From: CAVSPO01 sp963730005
Lineage (GTDB): Bacteria > Actinomycetota > Actinomycetes > Propionibacteriales > Propionibacteriaceae
Direction of reading: 5' to 3'
NCBI GenBank assembly: GCA_963730005.1
Contig: CAVSPO010000018.1
Span: 1 to 64,000 of the forward strand
DNA length: 64,000 nucleotides
Shown: piece after piece, positions 17,430 to 26,131 of the stretch
How positions within the stretch are numbered: position 1 is the stretch's first letter
Layout: each line of letters begins with the position of its first letter
Translations under genes and position numbers: made by a program
Notes under the pieces: generated by a model
What the model was told of the DNA's origin: nothing
Seen by the model: only the letters and a program-made list of their open reading frames with translations
The model's database searches: none

Positions 17430-19712
17430 ATGGGTGGAGGCAGACAAGGTTCCAGGCTGTATTCGTTCCTGATGTTCCTGGTGGCCAGCGTTCTCGCCGG
17501 CCTGCTCGTGGCAGGGTTGGCGGTGCCGATGGTGGCTTTGGCTGCCGGCAGCGTCAAGGCGGCAGCCAACGGTCTGGAGGACCTGCCGCAGGACCTGACC
17601 GCGCCTCCCCAGCAGCAGGCCTCCAACGTGCTCCTGGCCGATGGCTCGGTGCTGGCTTCCTTCTACGACCAGAACCGCAGTTACGTTCCCCTCGACCAGA
17701 TCTCGCCGGAGATGCAGAAGGCGCAGCTGGCCATCGAGGACCACCGCTTCTACCACCATGGCGCCATCGACCTGACGGGCATGGCCCGCGCCGCTGCCGG
17801 CAACGTCGCCGGCTCCAGCACGTCAGGCGGGTCGACGCTGACCCAGCAGTACGTCAAGCTCGTCCGGGTGCAGATCGCCCAGGAGAACGGCGACGAGGAC
17901 GGCATGCGCCGGGCCCAGGAGCAGACCATCTCGCGCAAGATCATCGAGATGCGCTACGCGGTCGCGATGGAGAAGAAGCTCAGCAAGGATCAGATCCTGG
18001 AGCGCTACCTGAACATCGCCTACTACGGGGACCAGACCTATGGGGTACAGGCAGCGGCCACCCATTACTTCGGCATCGACGCCAAGGACCTCAATCTGGA
18101 ACAGTCCGCGTTGCTGGCAGGGCTCGTGCAGAGCCCGTCAGTCACTGACCCGGTGAACTACACCGCAGCTGCGCTCCAGCGCCGCAACGTGGTGCTGAAC
18201 CGGGTGCTGCAGCTGGACACCGAAGACCCGGCCTGGTTCCAGGGCATTGAGCCCACCAACGAGGCTGCCGTCGCCGAGATGAAGGCTTACGGATTCGACA
18301 CCGACCGGGTGATCCCGAACCGGGACGGTTGTGTCGGATCGCGCTATCCGTTCATCTGTGACTACGTGAAACGGACCCTCCTCAGTGATCAGATGCCGGG
18401 CTTGGGCAGCACTTCCGCAGAGCGCGAGGCGTCGCTGAACCGCGGCGGCCTGACCATCCAGACGGTGATCGACCCGGTGGCCCAGGACCAGACCCAGCAG
18501 GCCGTCTCGGCGATGATCGATCCGCGTGACCCGGTGGTGGCCGGCTCCGCGCTGGTGGAGCCGAGGACGGGTCTGATCGTCGCCATGGCCCAGTCCCGCC
18601 CGACGATGGGCGGCGACAAGGACGCCGGCGAGACGTACCACAACTACAACGTGCCGCTGAACATGGGTGGCAACGAGGGTTACCAGGCAGGGTCGACGTT
18701 CAAGACCTTCACGCTGGCTGCAGCGCTCAATGAGGGTGTCGGGCTGGGCAGGACATACTCGGCCCCCGGCTCGATGGAGTTCGGCGGACAGACCTTCACG
18801 AGCTGTGACGGGCCCTTCAAGACCGGCCCCTACGCACCGAAGAACGCGTCCAGCTCCAGCGCCGGGACGATCGATCTGCTCACCGCGACCCGCAACTCGG
18901 TGAACACCTTCTTCGTCCAGCTGGAGCGTGACATCGGCATCTGCGACTCGGTGCGGATGGCCAAGGCTGCCGGGGTCGTGGCCTCGGTGCCGGGCAGCAA
19001 CGGACAGACGGACCTCCAGAACGGCACGACCGACATCGAGGAGGGCTGGAACATGGACCTCTACCCGGCCTTCGTGCTGGGCATCATGGAGGTCAGCCCG
19101 CTGACGATGGCCCGCGCCTACGGCACGTTCGCCAACAACGGCATCTACTGCGACTCGATCATCCTGAAGTCGGTGGTGACCCGGCAGGGTGAAGAGGTGC
19201 CGGTGCCCAGTGCCAATTGCCGTCAGACGATTGATCCCAATGTGGCAGCCGGTGTCTCCTATGCCCTGAATGTGGTCATCACCCAGGGCACCGGCCGTGC
19301 GGCGCTGGCCCCGGGTGGCTGGCCGCAGGCGGGCAAGACCGGCACCATCGACGGTTCCAGCGCCGTCTGGTTCTCGGGTTACACCCCCGAGTTGGCCGGG
19401 TCTGCCTTCATCGCCAAGGACAAGGAGTCGAGCTACTGGAAGGAGACGGGCCGAAGCGGGGTGGCCAACATGGTCTTGCCCTATTCGAAGACCTACCTGG
19501 GCGGCTCCGGTGGTGGCGACGCCGGACGCATCTGGAAGGGAATGATGACCCAGGCACTGCAGTCGCGGCCCAAGACCCCCTTCCCCGAGTTCAGATGGAT
19601 CGGCGACACGCGGCCCAAGCCCAAGGCGACGGCCACCAGGCCCAACACCCGGCGAACCACCGAGGCGCGACCCGTGGATGAGCAGCCCGCGCAGGATCAG
19701 CCAGGTGGCTAG
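17430..19712 (+). CDS. Bifunctional class A penicillin-binding protein
   Basis: About 760 residues, PonA2-like. An N-terminal transmembrane anchor (about 15-45) precedes the glycosyltransferase domain with EDHRFYHHGAIDLTG and GGSTLTQQYVK (residues about 95-150) and the transpeptidase domain with STFK (active Ser at about 422), the SVN motif in ATRNSVNTFF and KTGTID. The C-terminal tail is basic/Pro-rich, without PASTA domains. It polymerises and crosslinks peptidoglycan outside the membrane. ATG 17430 is chosen because the 29 upstream codons lack conservation and the anchor follows directly. Confidence 0.92.
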   Translation: MGGGRQGSRLYSFLMFLVASVLAGLLVAGLAVPMVALAAGSVKAAANGLEDLPQDLTAPPQQQASNVLLADGSVLASFYDQNRSYVPLDQISPEMQKAQLAIEDHRFYHHGAIDLTGMARAAAGNVAGSSTSGGSTLTQQYVKLVRVQIAQENGDEDGMRRAQEQTISRKIIEMRYAVAMEKKLSKDQILERYLNIAYYGDQTYGVQAAATHYFGIDAKDLNLEQSALLAGLVQSPSVTDPVNYTAAALQRRNVVLNRVLQLDTEDPAWFQGIEPTNEAAVAEMKAYGFDTDRVIPNRDGCVGSRYPFICDYVKRTLLSDQMPGLGSTSAEREASLNRGGLTIQTVIDPVAQDQTQQAVSAMIDPRDPVVAGSALVEPRTGLIVAMAQSRPTMGGDKDAGETYHNYNVPLNMGGNEGYQAGSTFKTFTLAAALNEGVGLGRTYSAPGSMEFGGQTFTSCDGPFKTGPYAPKNASSSSAGTIDLLTATRNSVNTFFVQLERDIGICDSVRMAKAAGVVASVPGSNGQTDLQNGTTDIEEGWNMDLYPAFVLGIMEVSPLTMARAYGTFANNGIYCDSIILKSVVTRQGEEVPVPSANCRQTIDPNVAAGVSYALNVVITQGTGRAALAPGGWPQAGKTGTIDGSSAVWFSGYTPELAGSAFIAKDKESSYWKETGRSGVANMVLPYSKTYLGGSGGGDAGRIWKGMMTQALQSRPKTPFPEFRWIGDTRPKPKATATRPNTRRTTEARPVDEQPAQDQPGG

Positions 19713-19733
19713 GCGCTCGCGAGGGAACGACTA

Positions 19734-20639
19734 GTGCCCGGTAAGAGCCACGGGGCGATGCTGGCAGGCGCGTTCGCTGGGACGGCCGCCCTGGGATTGG
19801 CAGCAGGAATGGCGGAGGCGCAGGCCTTCCTGCTGCGCCGCTACACGGTGCCGATCCTGCCTGCCAACGCCCGGCCCCTGCGCGTGCTTCATCTGTCGGA
19901 CCTGCACCTGCTCGCCCGCCAGGACCGCAAGAAGCGTTTCGTGAACTCACTGGCCGATCTGCAGCCCGACCTGGTGGTCTCGACCGGCGACAACTTCGGT
20001 GAGCGGCGGGCCCTCGAGCCCCTGCTGGCCGCCTACGCGCCGCTGCTGAAGTACCCCGGGGTGTTCGTCGTCAGCTCCAATGACTTCCTGACGCCGGTTC
20101 TGGTCAATCCGCTCGGGTATCTGATGCGCCCGACGAAGCAGCGTGTCCGAGGGCAGGACTTGCCCTGGCAAGAACTCGTCGAGGCGTTCACCGCTGCTGG
20201 CTGGCACAACCTCGTCAACGCCCGCGCCACGGTGCAGGTCAACGGGCTGACGATCGACTGTCGCGGCACCGGCGACGCCCACATCGGTGCTGACGACTAC
20301 CGCGCGGTGGCGGGCCCAGCGCCGCAAGACGCCCAGCTGCGCCTGGGGGTCACCCACGCCCCCTACCGTCGCGTGCTCGACGCCATGACGGACGACCGCG
20401 TCGACCTGATCCTGGCCGGCCACACCCACGGTGGGCAGGTGTGCTTGCCGTTCCACGGCGCGCTGACCACCAACTGCGACCTTCCCCCCGCCCTCGCCAA
20501 GGGGCTGCACCGGTTCGAGCACCGGGGCAACCAGAGCTGGCTGCACGTCTCGGCGGGTCTCGGCACGTCCCCCTTCGCTCCCTACCGCCTGTTCTGTCGA
20601 CCCGAGGCGAGCCTGTTGACGCTGGTGGCCGTGCGGTGA
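19734..20639 (+). CDS. Membrane-associated metallophosphoesterase
   Basis: 301 residues, calcineurin-like phosphoesterase. An N-terminal hydrophobic anchor is followed by LHLSDLHLL, STGDNFGE and the C-terminal GHTHGGQ metal motifs. The usual GNHD is replaced by SSNDF, as in the Rv3683 subgroup. GTG 19734 has GAGGG upstream and lies 21 bases after the PBP stop, so the pair is likely co-transcribed, as ponA2-Rv3683 are. Confidence 0.88.
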   Translation: MPGKSHGAMLAGAFAGTAALGLAAGMAEAQAFLLRRYTVPILPANARPLRVLHLSDLHLLARQDRKKRFVNSLADLQPDLVVSTGDNFGERRALEPLLAAYAPLLKYPGVFVVSSNDFLTPVLVNPLGYLMRPTKQRVRGQDLPWQELVEAFTAAGWHNLVNARATVQVNGLTIDCRGTGDAHIGADDYRAVAGPAPQDAQLRLGVTHAPYRRVLDAMTDDRVDLILAGHTHGGQVCLPFHGALTTNCDLPPALAKGLHRFEHRGNQSWLHVSAGLGTSPFAPYRLFCRPEASLLTLVAVR

Positions 20640-20714
20640 TGCCGATCCGTGGCCCGATTGGTCACGCGGGTCAGGATTGGGCTAAGCTACCTTCTGGCTC
20701 GCTTGCCGGGCCAT

Positions 20715-20791
<77 letters not shown>

Positions 20792-21367
20792 TCAAGTCAT
20801 TGGCTTCGACTAGCGGGAACGCAGTCGGGGCCCCTTTCGTTTGTGTCCGCTGGGCATAACAGGGGCATACCAGCTCGGCTGTGGACAGGAAAAGCCCCCG
20901 CGGTGCGCCAACACCCGGGGGCCTGACGACAGCTTCTCGAGGTGCTGACGTGGAGCCGATTCTATCGGCCAAGGCCCCGCTCGTGAATCGTGCCGAGCGA
21001 CGCGGGCTCGCCTACCGTGATCTGGCTGAGCTCATGCAACAAGGGGGGCGCCTGCCCCTGGCGTGACCCCATAACGGCGCTGGACGGGCCCTCAGCCGCA
21101 CCACCAAAACGATGTCGGCCCCGGTGTTGACCTCCAGGCCCGCGAAGCGGCGCGGGTCGCCCCCAGCCTGGTGTGCGCACGCCTGCTGCGGGTCAGCGGA
21201 CAGCCTGCTCTCCAAGCGAGGGCGGGCCAGATGGCGTGGGTTGGATCAACGCGAGGTCGGCTCCTGGGGGGGGATCCCCAGCAGTATGCCCACTCCCAGT
21301 TCCAACACGGACGGGGTTATCCACAGGGGCGATGCGCAGCCTCGGGGTCGTCCGCCAGACTGTCCCC
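20792..21367. other. Gene-poor stretch after tRNA-Pro, likely element remnant
   Basis: This 576-base stretch has one plausible small frame (20881-21066). The word GGGCATAACAGGGGCATACC near 20851 resembles what is often seen beside tRNA-integrated elements, but no integrase and no repeated tRNA 3' end are visible. A perfect DnaA-box word, TTATCCACA, lies at 21317-21325, about 45 bases before radC. Confidence 0.45.
20881..21066 (+). CDS. Small protein, mobile-element-like
   Basis: 61 residues from GTG 20881: a Pro/Gly/Thr-rich N-terminus (RKSPRGAPTPGGLTT) followed by an arginine-rich amphipathic helix (RAERRGLAYRDLAELMQQ). I recall similar short proteins in actinobacterial phages and integrative elements, without known function. 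No strong ribosome binding site is visible. Its place just after tRNA-Pro fits an integrated-element remnant. Confidence 0.35.
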   Translation: MDRKSPRGAPTPGGLTTASRGADVEPILSAKAPLVNRAERRGLAYRDLAELMQQGGRLPLA

Positions 21368-22039
21368 ATGACCTCCCCACCCCTCAGGACGCTGCCGGCT
21401 CACGACCGCCCGCGAGAACGGCTCCTGCGCGAGGGCGCCCGGGCCCTGAGTGACGCCGAACTGGTCGCCATCCTGCTCGGGACCGGCGGGCCCGGCCACA
21501 ACGCCATCGCCCTCGCCCAAGACCTGCTTGCCCGGTGCGGCGGGGTTGCCGGCCTGTCCCGCTGGGGAGTGCCCGAGTTGGCGCGCCTGGACGCCGTGGG
21601 TCCGGCCAAGGCTTCACGCCTGGTCGCCGCGCTGGCGCTGGCTGGTCGACTCGGATCCCCCGACGACCTCCCCCGCTTGACGGACTCCGGGACGATCGCC
21701 GCAGTGGCCCAGGCACGGCTCAACGGCGGGCGCGTCGAGCGGCTACTCGTGCTGGTCGCCGACTCGGGGTTACGCCTGCGCCACCTCGAGGAGGTGGCCA
21801 TGGGCGGCGCGAGCGGCTGTGGCCTGCCCGTGCGGGAGGTGCTCAGCGCGGTGCTGCGCCACGACGGCGTCGTCTTCGCCCTGGCCCACAACCACCCCGG
21901 CGGCGACCCCACCCCGACGGACGCCGACCGGGCCGCCACCCAGCGGGTCATCGACGCAGCCGGTCAGGTAGGCCTGCGGTTCCTCGACCATGTGGTGGTC
22001 ACGGACGCCGCCTGGCGCAGCGTCACCGCATCGCGCTGA
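21368..22039 (+). CDS. radC: RadC-family JAB-domain protein
   Basis: 223 residues. An N-terminal helix-hairpin-helix region (LLREGARALSDAELVAILLG; LARLDAVGPAKASRL) is followed by the MPN/JAB domain with the metal motif HNHPGGDPTPTDAD near residue 178. The biochemical role of RadC is unsettled; it is common in mobile and defence regions. Its 3' end overlaps the end of the convergent hsdS by 17 bases. Confidence 0.9.
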   Translation: MTSPPLRTLPAHDRPRERLLREGARALSDAELVAILLGTGGPGHNAIALAQDLLARCGGVAGLSRWGVPELARLDAVGPAKASRLVAALALAGRLGSPDDLPRLTDSGTIAAVAQARLNGGRVERLLVLVADSGLRLRHLEEVAMGGASGCGLPVREVLSAVLRHDGVVFALAHNHPGGDPTPTDADRAATQRVIDAAGQVGLRFLDHVVVTDAAWRSVTASR

Positions 22040-23137
22040 AGATCTCGTTCCGGGCGGCGGGGAGCACAGCTCGGGCGAGTTCCTCGGCGCGCTTCGCAAG
22101 AGGCTTGATCCGATCGATCACCTGCAGAGACGCCTCGATGGCGGCCTGCTCGCGCGGCCGCGGGATCGTGATGGGCAGGCCAAGGAAGTCCCGTTCCTTG
22201 AGCCGGTTCCGACTGGTCGGCGTACTCCCAGTGCTGGCGGCATTCACCGCCGCCGTGAACTTCGGGCTGAGAAAGGCAGCGAGCAGGACTCTAGGTCGGA
22301 CGCGGTCCGTCCTCACCCGGAAGGTCGGGAACTCGTTCGAGCGCCCAACCAACGACTGTGGCCAAGGCGAACGACTGCTTCCAGGCGAACAGCCGGTTGT
22401 AGACGAGATCCCCAGGCTCGATGCGAAACACCGCGCCCCGCAGTTCTGAGCCCGCCCTGAGCTCACGGGTGAAGAGCCCCATGCCCCGTACCACTTGACC
22501 GCCCTGCATGGGGTACACGGATTCGGCTGCCGGCCGCTCGCGCCTCGTGACGGGCTCCAGCACGTCGGAGACCACCAAGTCATCCCCGGCCCAGTCGCGC
22601 TGTGTGAGCTCGAGCAGGTGGTCGACGCCTCGCAGAAGTCGTGGAGGTGGGCAGGGCCCCCAGGTGGGCGGCTATGCGGTCTTGGTCGGGGCGGGAGGCA
22701 AGTGGGATTCGGGCTGCCTCCAGCGCCGCTCGGCTCAGGACCTTGTTCCGTACCTGCGTGCCTGGGCTGGCTCGTCGCATCAGCGCAAGGCCATCCTCGC
22801 TACGGAAAAACTCCAGAAGGTAGGTGAGATCGACGTCCGCACCCACCTTGGGGACGTAGGGGTAGAAGCGGCTGGAACACACGTGGCCCGCATCTGCAGT
22901 GCCCGCCAGAGCGACAGCGCCCTCCCAAGCCTGAATGTTGCTGAAGATCAGAGACGGAATCGGGAAGCTGAAGTACTTCATGCTCCCCATCTCGGTGACC
23001 GAGGCAGGCTCCCGTCGAAGCATCCCCTTGCCCCAGGAGAAGATGCCGATCCGCCGGTAAGTATCCCCGGCCACAAGGTCGATCGGTGCCCGCTCCATTC
23101 GCAGGACTTCTCCAAGCGGCACCCACTCGACCTTCAC
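22023..23137 (-). pseudogene. hsdS: Type I restriction specificity subunit (two frameshifts)
   Basis: Target recognition subunit of the type I system. The first recognition domain reads from GTG 23137 (KVEWVPLGEVLRMERAP; YRRIGIFSWGKGMLRRE; GTQVRNKVLSRAALEAARIP), then the frame breaks near 22640. The second domain (VVSDVLEPVTRRER; GMGLFTRELRAGSELRG; PGDLVYNRLFAWKQSFA) reads in another frame and breaks again near 22320 before the end (RLKERDFLGLPITIP, coiled-coil EASLQVIDRIKPLAKRAEELA). If the two indels are sequencing errors the protein is about 370 residues and complete. The start overlaps the hsdM stop as GTGA. Confidence 0.75.
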
Positions 23138-24621
23138 AGCGCGAACCCGTCGATCTCGCGCTGAAGGTCCTCGTACAGTCGTAGCAGCTCCCGCTCGGTC
23201 TCGATCAGCTCGGCGACCAGCTCCTTGGGGGACCGGTGCTCCAGGTCGTCCGGCCGATGCGGGTTGTGCAGGTCGAGGTTGTAGCCAGATTCCCGGATCG
23301 TCGCGGCGTCCACGCGCCAGGCTCGCTCGTTCTCGACGCGTCCGTCGCGGCGGCGTCCGTCCCACCACGCCGCGCAGTCGGCGAACTCATCGAAGCGCAT
23401 CGGCTTCGTCTTGGTGTAGTTCTTGCGTCCCTCGGGGGCTGGGATCTCGTAGAACCACACCGGGCCCTGCTTGCCCTTCTCGAAGAAGAGCACATTGCTG
23501 GGGATGATCGTGTACGGCGCGAAGACCCCGTTGGGCAGCCGCAGCACGGTATGCAGGTTGAACCGGCTCATCAGGTCGGCCTTGATCTTGCCGCCTACTC
23601 CGGTGTCGAAGAGCACTGAATTGGGCACGACGATGCCGCAGCGTCCCAGCGGGCTCCGTTCGATCCGCGCCATCACCGACTGCAGGAACAGCCAGGCGGT
23701 CTCGGCTGTCCGGTATTGCACGGGGAAGTTGTCCTGGACGAGCTTCTCCTCCTCGCCTCCGAAGGGCGGGTTCGTCAGCACGACGTCCACGCCGGCACGC
23801 CGCACGTCGGCGAGCGGCAAGTTGAGGGAGTTCTGCTCGGTGAAGCTCGGCCGGTCGATGCCGTGCAGTAGCAGGTTCATCTGGCCCAGCAGGTGCGGCA
23901 TCGGCTTCTTCTCGATACCACGCAGCCCGACCTTCACCTGCTCGACCTCGGATGCCGACACGTTCCCCGCGGTCATGTGCTTGTACGCCTCGATGAGGAA
24001 GCCGCCGGTGCCGGCGGCGGGGTCGAGAACAATCTCACCGGGGCGCGGGTCGACCTGCTCGACGATGAACCGGATCAACGGACGTGGCGTGTAGAACTCC
24101 CCCGAGTCGCCCGCTGCGTCCCTCATCTCGCGCAGCATGGTCTCGTAGAACAGCGCCATGGCATGCATCTCGTCGCGGTGGGAGAACTCGACCTTGTTCA
24201 CCTGGTCGACGAGCTGCCGCAGCAGATGCCCCGAGAGCATCCGGTTCGTGGTGTCCTGGAACACCCGCGCCAGGGTGTCGCGGGGGTCGCCGGGCCGTCC
24301 CGACCCTTGGAGGCCGCGCAGCTTGGGCAGCAACTTGCCGTTGACGAACACCAGCAGCGGATCACCGGTCATGTCGCTGCCCGACGCCCACGAGCGCCAG
24401 CGGAACTCCTCAGGAAGCACCGGCCGGTAGCCCGCCTCCAGCGTCTCGCGCTCCTCCTCCAGGTCGTCGAACGCCTTGAGGAACAGCAGCCAGGCCAGCT
24501 GTGGCAGGCGGTCCAACTCGCCGTTCAGACCGGCGTCCTTGCGCATGATCTGCCGCGACTGGTTGATGACCGCCTGCAGGCGGGCCTGGGTGGTCTGAGC
24601 GGAGTTCTTCGCAGGGGTCAC
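23134..24621 (-). CDS. hsdM: Type I restriction-modification methyltransferase
   Basis: 495 residues, intact. An N-terminal helical HsdM_N domain (MRKDAGLNGELDRLPQLAWLLFLK) precedes the N6-adenine methylase domain with motif I DPAAGTGGFLIEAY (about residue 205) and motif IV TNPPFGG (about 285). It methylates adenine in the target defined by HsdS. The GTG start overlaps the abiEii stop (GTGA), so hsdM is coupled to the toxin-antitoxin genes. Confidence 0.93.
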   Translation of the reverse strand: MTPAKNSAQTTQARLQAVINQSRQIMRKDAGLNGELDRLPQLAWLLFLKAFDDLEEERETLEAGYRPVLPEEFRWRSWASGSDMTGDPLLVFVNGKLLPKLRGLQGSGRPGDPRDTLARVFQDTTNRMLSGHLLRQLVDQVNKVEFSHRDEMHAMALFYETMLREMRDAAGDSGEFYTPRPLIRFIVEQVDPRPGEIVLDPAAGTGGFLIEAYKHMTAGNVSASEVEQVKVGLRGIEKKPMPHLLGQMNLLLHGIDRPSFTEQNSLNLPLADVRRAGVDVVLTNPPFGGEEEKLVQDNFPVQYRTAETAWLFLQSVMARIERSPLGRCGIVVPNSVLFDTGVGGKIKADLMSRFNLHTVLRLPNGVFAPYTIIPSNVLFFEKGKQGPVWFYEIPAPEGRKNYTKTKPMRFDEFADCAAWWDGRRRDGRVENERAWRVDAATIRESGYNLDLHNPHRPDDLEHRSPKELVAELIETERELLRLYEDLQREIDGFAL

Positions 24622-25463
24622 CGGGGTTCCTCGTCGTTGACGGTGGACAGGTAGAAGCGCCGCACCAGCACGGCCGCAGCGTCGAGGGTGGTCTCGCTCA
24701 GACCGATCTCGGCGGCCATGGCCGCGAACGGCGCCCGCCAGTCGCCCGGTGGGTCGGGCAGGTCCCTGGGAGGGACGGTCATGTCCCGCTCGGCGAAGAC
24801 GGTCTGCACGGCACGGGCGAACGGCGCCGGTTCGAGGAGCCCCTGCTCGACGAGGAGGGCGAGATCCACCAGGTCCTTCACCCGCGAGGACGGCCGTTCG
24901 TAGGCGTAGATCCAAGCGTAGGCGTGCAGTTTCTCGGCAGCGCGACGAGGCAGGTCGACGCTGCGGACGGCGAACGGCTCGCCACCGAGCACCGGACGGA
25001 CGGCCACTGCGTCCACGCCTTCGGTCGGCTCCGCCGCACGGGTGACCACGTCGATGGTGACCATCTCGCACGGGCTGCGGGCCACGAACACCTCGACGAC
25101 GACGCGCCACGTGGACGGCATCTCGTCTTCGGCCCGCACCTGCCGCGGGAGCCGGACGCGGAACGTGCACTCGTCGCCGAGGTCGATGTCCAGGGCCTCG
25201 TCGAGCAGGTCCTGCAGGTCGGCAGCCGTGAGACCCGCGACGTCGGTGAGCAGCAGGTCGAGGTCTTTGGTCGTCCGGGCCGCCAGGCCCAGGCGGAGTT
25301 CGAGGCTGAACCCGCCCTTCAGCACCCAGCGGGAGTCGCGCGCCAGGCGTGCCAGCACCCGCTGGAAGACGTACCGATTGCGCACCCGCTGCGGAGGCAC
25401 TCCCTCCTGGGCGGCGATGTTGCGCAGACGGTGGCTGAGACTGACCACTCGCGGGTCACTCAT
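24618..25463 (-). CDS. abiEii: AbiEii-type nucleotidyltransferase toxin
   Basis: About 281 residues. Nucleotidyltransferase fold with LKGGFSLELRLG (about residue 45) and the catalytic pair in TTKDLDLLLTD, then R-x-AEKLHAYAW and SSRVKDLVDLALL (DUF1814/AbiEii signature). Family members (AbiEii, MenT) stall growth by nucleotidyl transfer to tRNA. The start ATG 25463 overlaps the abiEi end by 8 bases (ATGAGTGA). It is placed between hsdR and hsdM, so restriction and growth-arrest functions share one operon. Confidence 0.9.
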   Translation of the reverse strand: MSDPRVVSLSHRLRNIAAQEGVPPQRVRNRYVFQRVLARLARDSRWVLKGGFSLELRLGLAARTTKDLDLLLTDVAGLTAADLQDLLDEALDIDLGDECTFRVRLPRQVRAEDEMPSTWRVVVEVFVARSPCEMVTIDVVTRAAEPTEGVDAVAVRPVLGGEPFAVRSVDLPRRAAEKLHAYAWIYAYERPSSRVKDLVDLALLVEQGLLEPAPFARAVQTVFAERDMTVPPRDLPDPPGDWRAPFAAMAAEIGLSETTLDAAAVLVRRFYLSTVNDEEPR

Positions 25464-26061
25464 CGGCGACAACCTTCGTGAGCGCGCGTTCGAGGCGCAA
25501 AGCGGCGCGATCGGTGGCGTCCGCGGACGCCCGCAGCAGGCGGCGCCGCGTCGTCAGTCCGCGCCGCAGGGCGTCAGACACCGCGCGGTCGACGTGCTCC
25601 TGGGACAGATCGGACGCCGCGGCGTCCGCCAGGGTGCGCAAAGGCGTGGTCACAGCCCAGCCGCGCCGTAACTCCCGCTCGTCCTCGGTGAGTTCGCCCA
25701 CGTGGAGGGCGAGCATCTCGTCGACCGCTCCGAAGCCGGGCGGGACAGTGAGGTGCACCTTGACCGGGTCGACGTCGGAGAGCCCGTGAACTGCCAGGGC
25801 GGAGTCGTGGGACACGACGCCCCGACGCTCGCTGCACAGGGTCCAGCGGACGTAGACGTCGTCCGGATCGGCCGGCCATTCAGGCAGCCGGTAGAGTGCG
25901 CGGTCGACCCGGACCCAGTTCCCTGCGTCGGCGTGGTACTTCTGCGCCTGATAGGAGTAGCCGGCCTCCAACGCCTGCGCCGCTGTGAAGTAGCCCGCTT
26001 GGTGGAACGCCACAGCGTGGAGCGCGCGGCGGAGATCCTGACGAGGGCTGGGCATAGCCAT
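25456..26061 (-). CDS. abiEi: AbiEi-type antitoxin / transcriptional repressor
   Basis: 201 residues. A winged-helix N-terminus (FHQAGYFTAAQALEAGYSYQ; GNWVRVDRALYRLPEWP) is followed by the AbiEi C-terminal domain (SHDSALAVHGLSDVDPVKVHLTVPP; TPLRTLADAA). In known AbiE systems AbiEi represses its own promoter and counteracts AbiEii; the inverted repeat at 26091-26128 is a candidate operator. Two Met codons (26061, 26055) are possible starts. Confidence 0.9.
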   Translation of the reverse strand: MAMPSPRQDLRRALHAVAFHQAGYFTAAQALEAGYSYQAQKYHADAGNWVRVDRALYRLPEWPADPDDVYVRWTLCSERRGVVSHDSALAVHGLSDVDPVKVHLTVPPGFGAVDEMLALHVGELTEDERELRRGWAVTTPLRTLADAAASDLSQEHVDRAVSDALRRGLTTRRRLLRASADATDRAALRLERALTKVVADE

Positions 26062-26090
26062 AGCCTAGCAGCACGAAAACTCAATATAAT

Positions 26091-26128
26091 CTTTAGTTTG
26101 ATAGCGCTCTGGAGCAACGTAACTAAAG
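26091..26128. promoter_or_regulatory. Candidate AbiEi operator
   Basis: Perfect 8-bp inverted repeat CTTTAGTT (26091-26098) / AACTAAAG (26121-26128) in an AT-rich patch 30-70 bases upstream of the abiEi start and just beyond the hsdR stop. The family's antitoxin binds inverted repeats in its promoter, so autoregulation here is a reasonable inference. Confidence 0.45.
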
Positions 26129-26131
26129 TAT

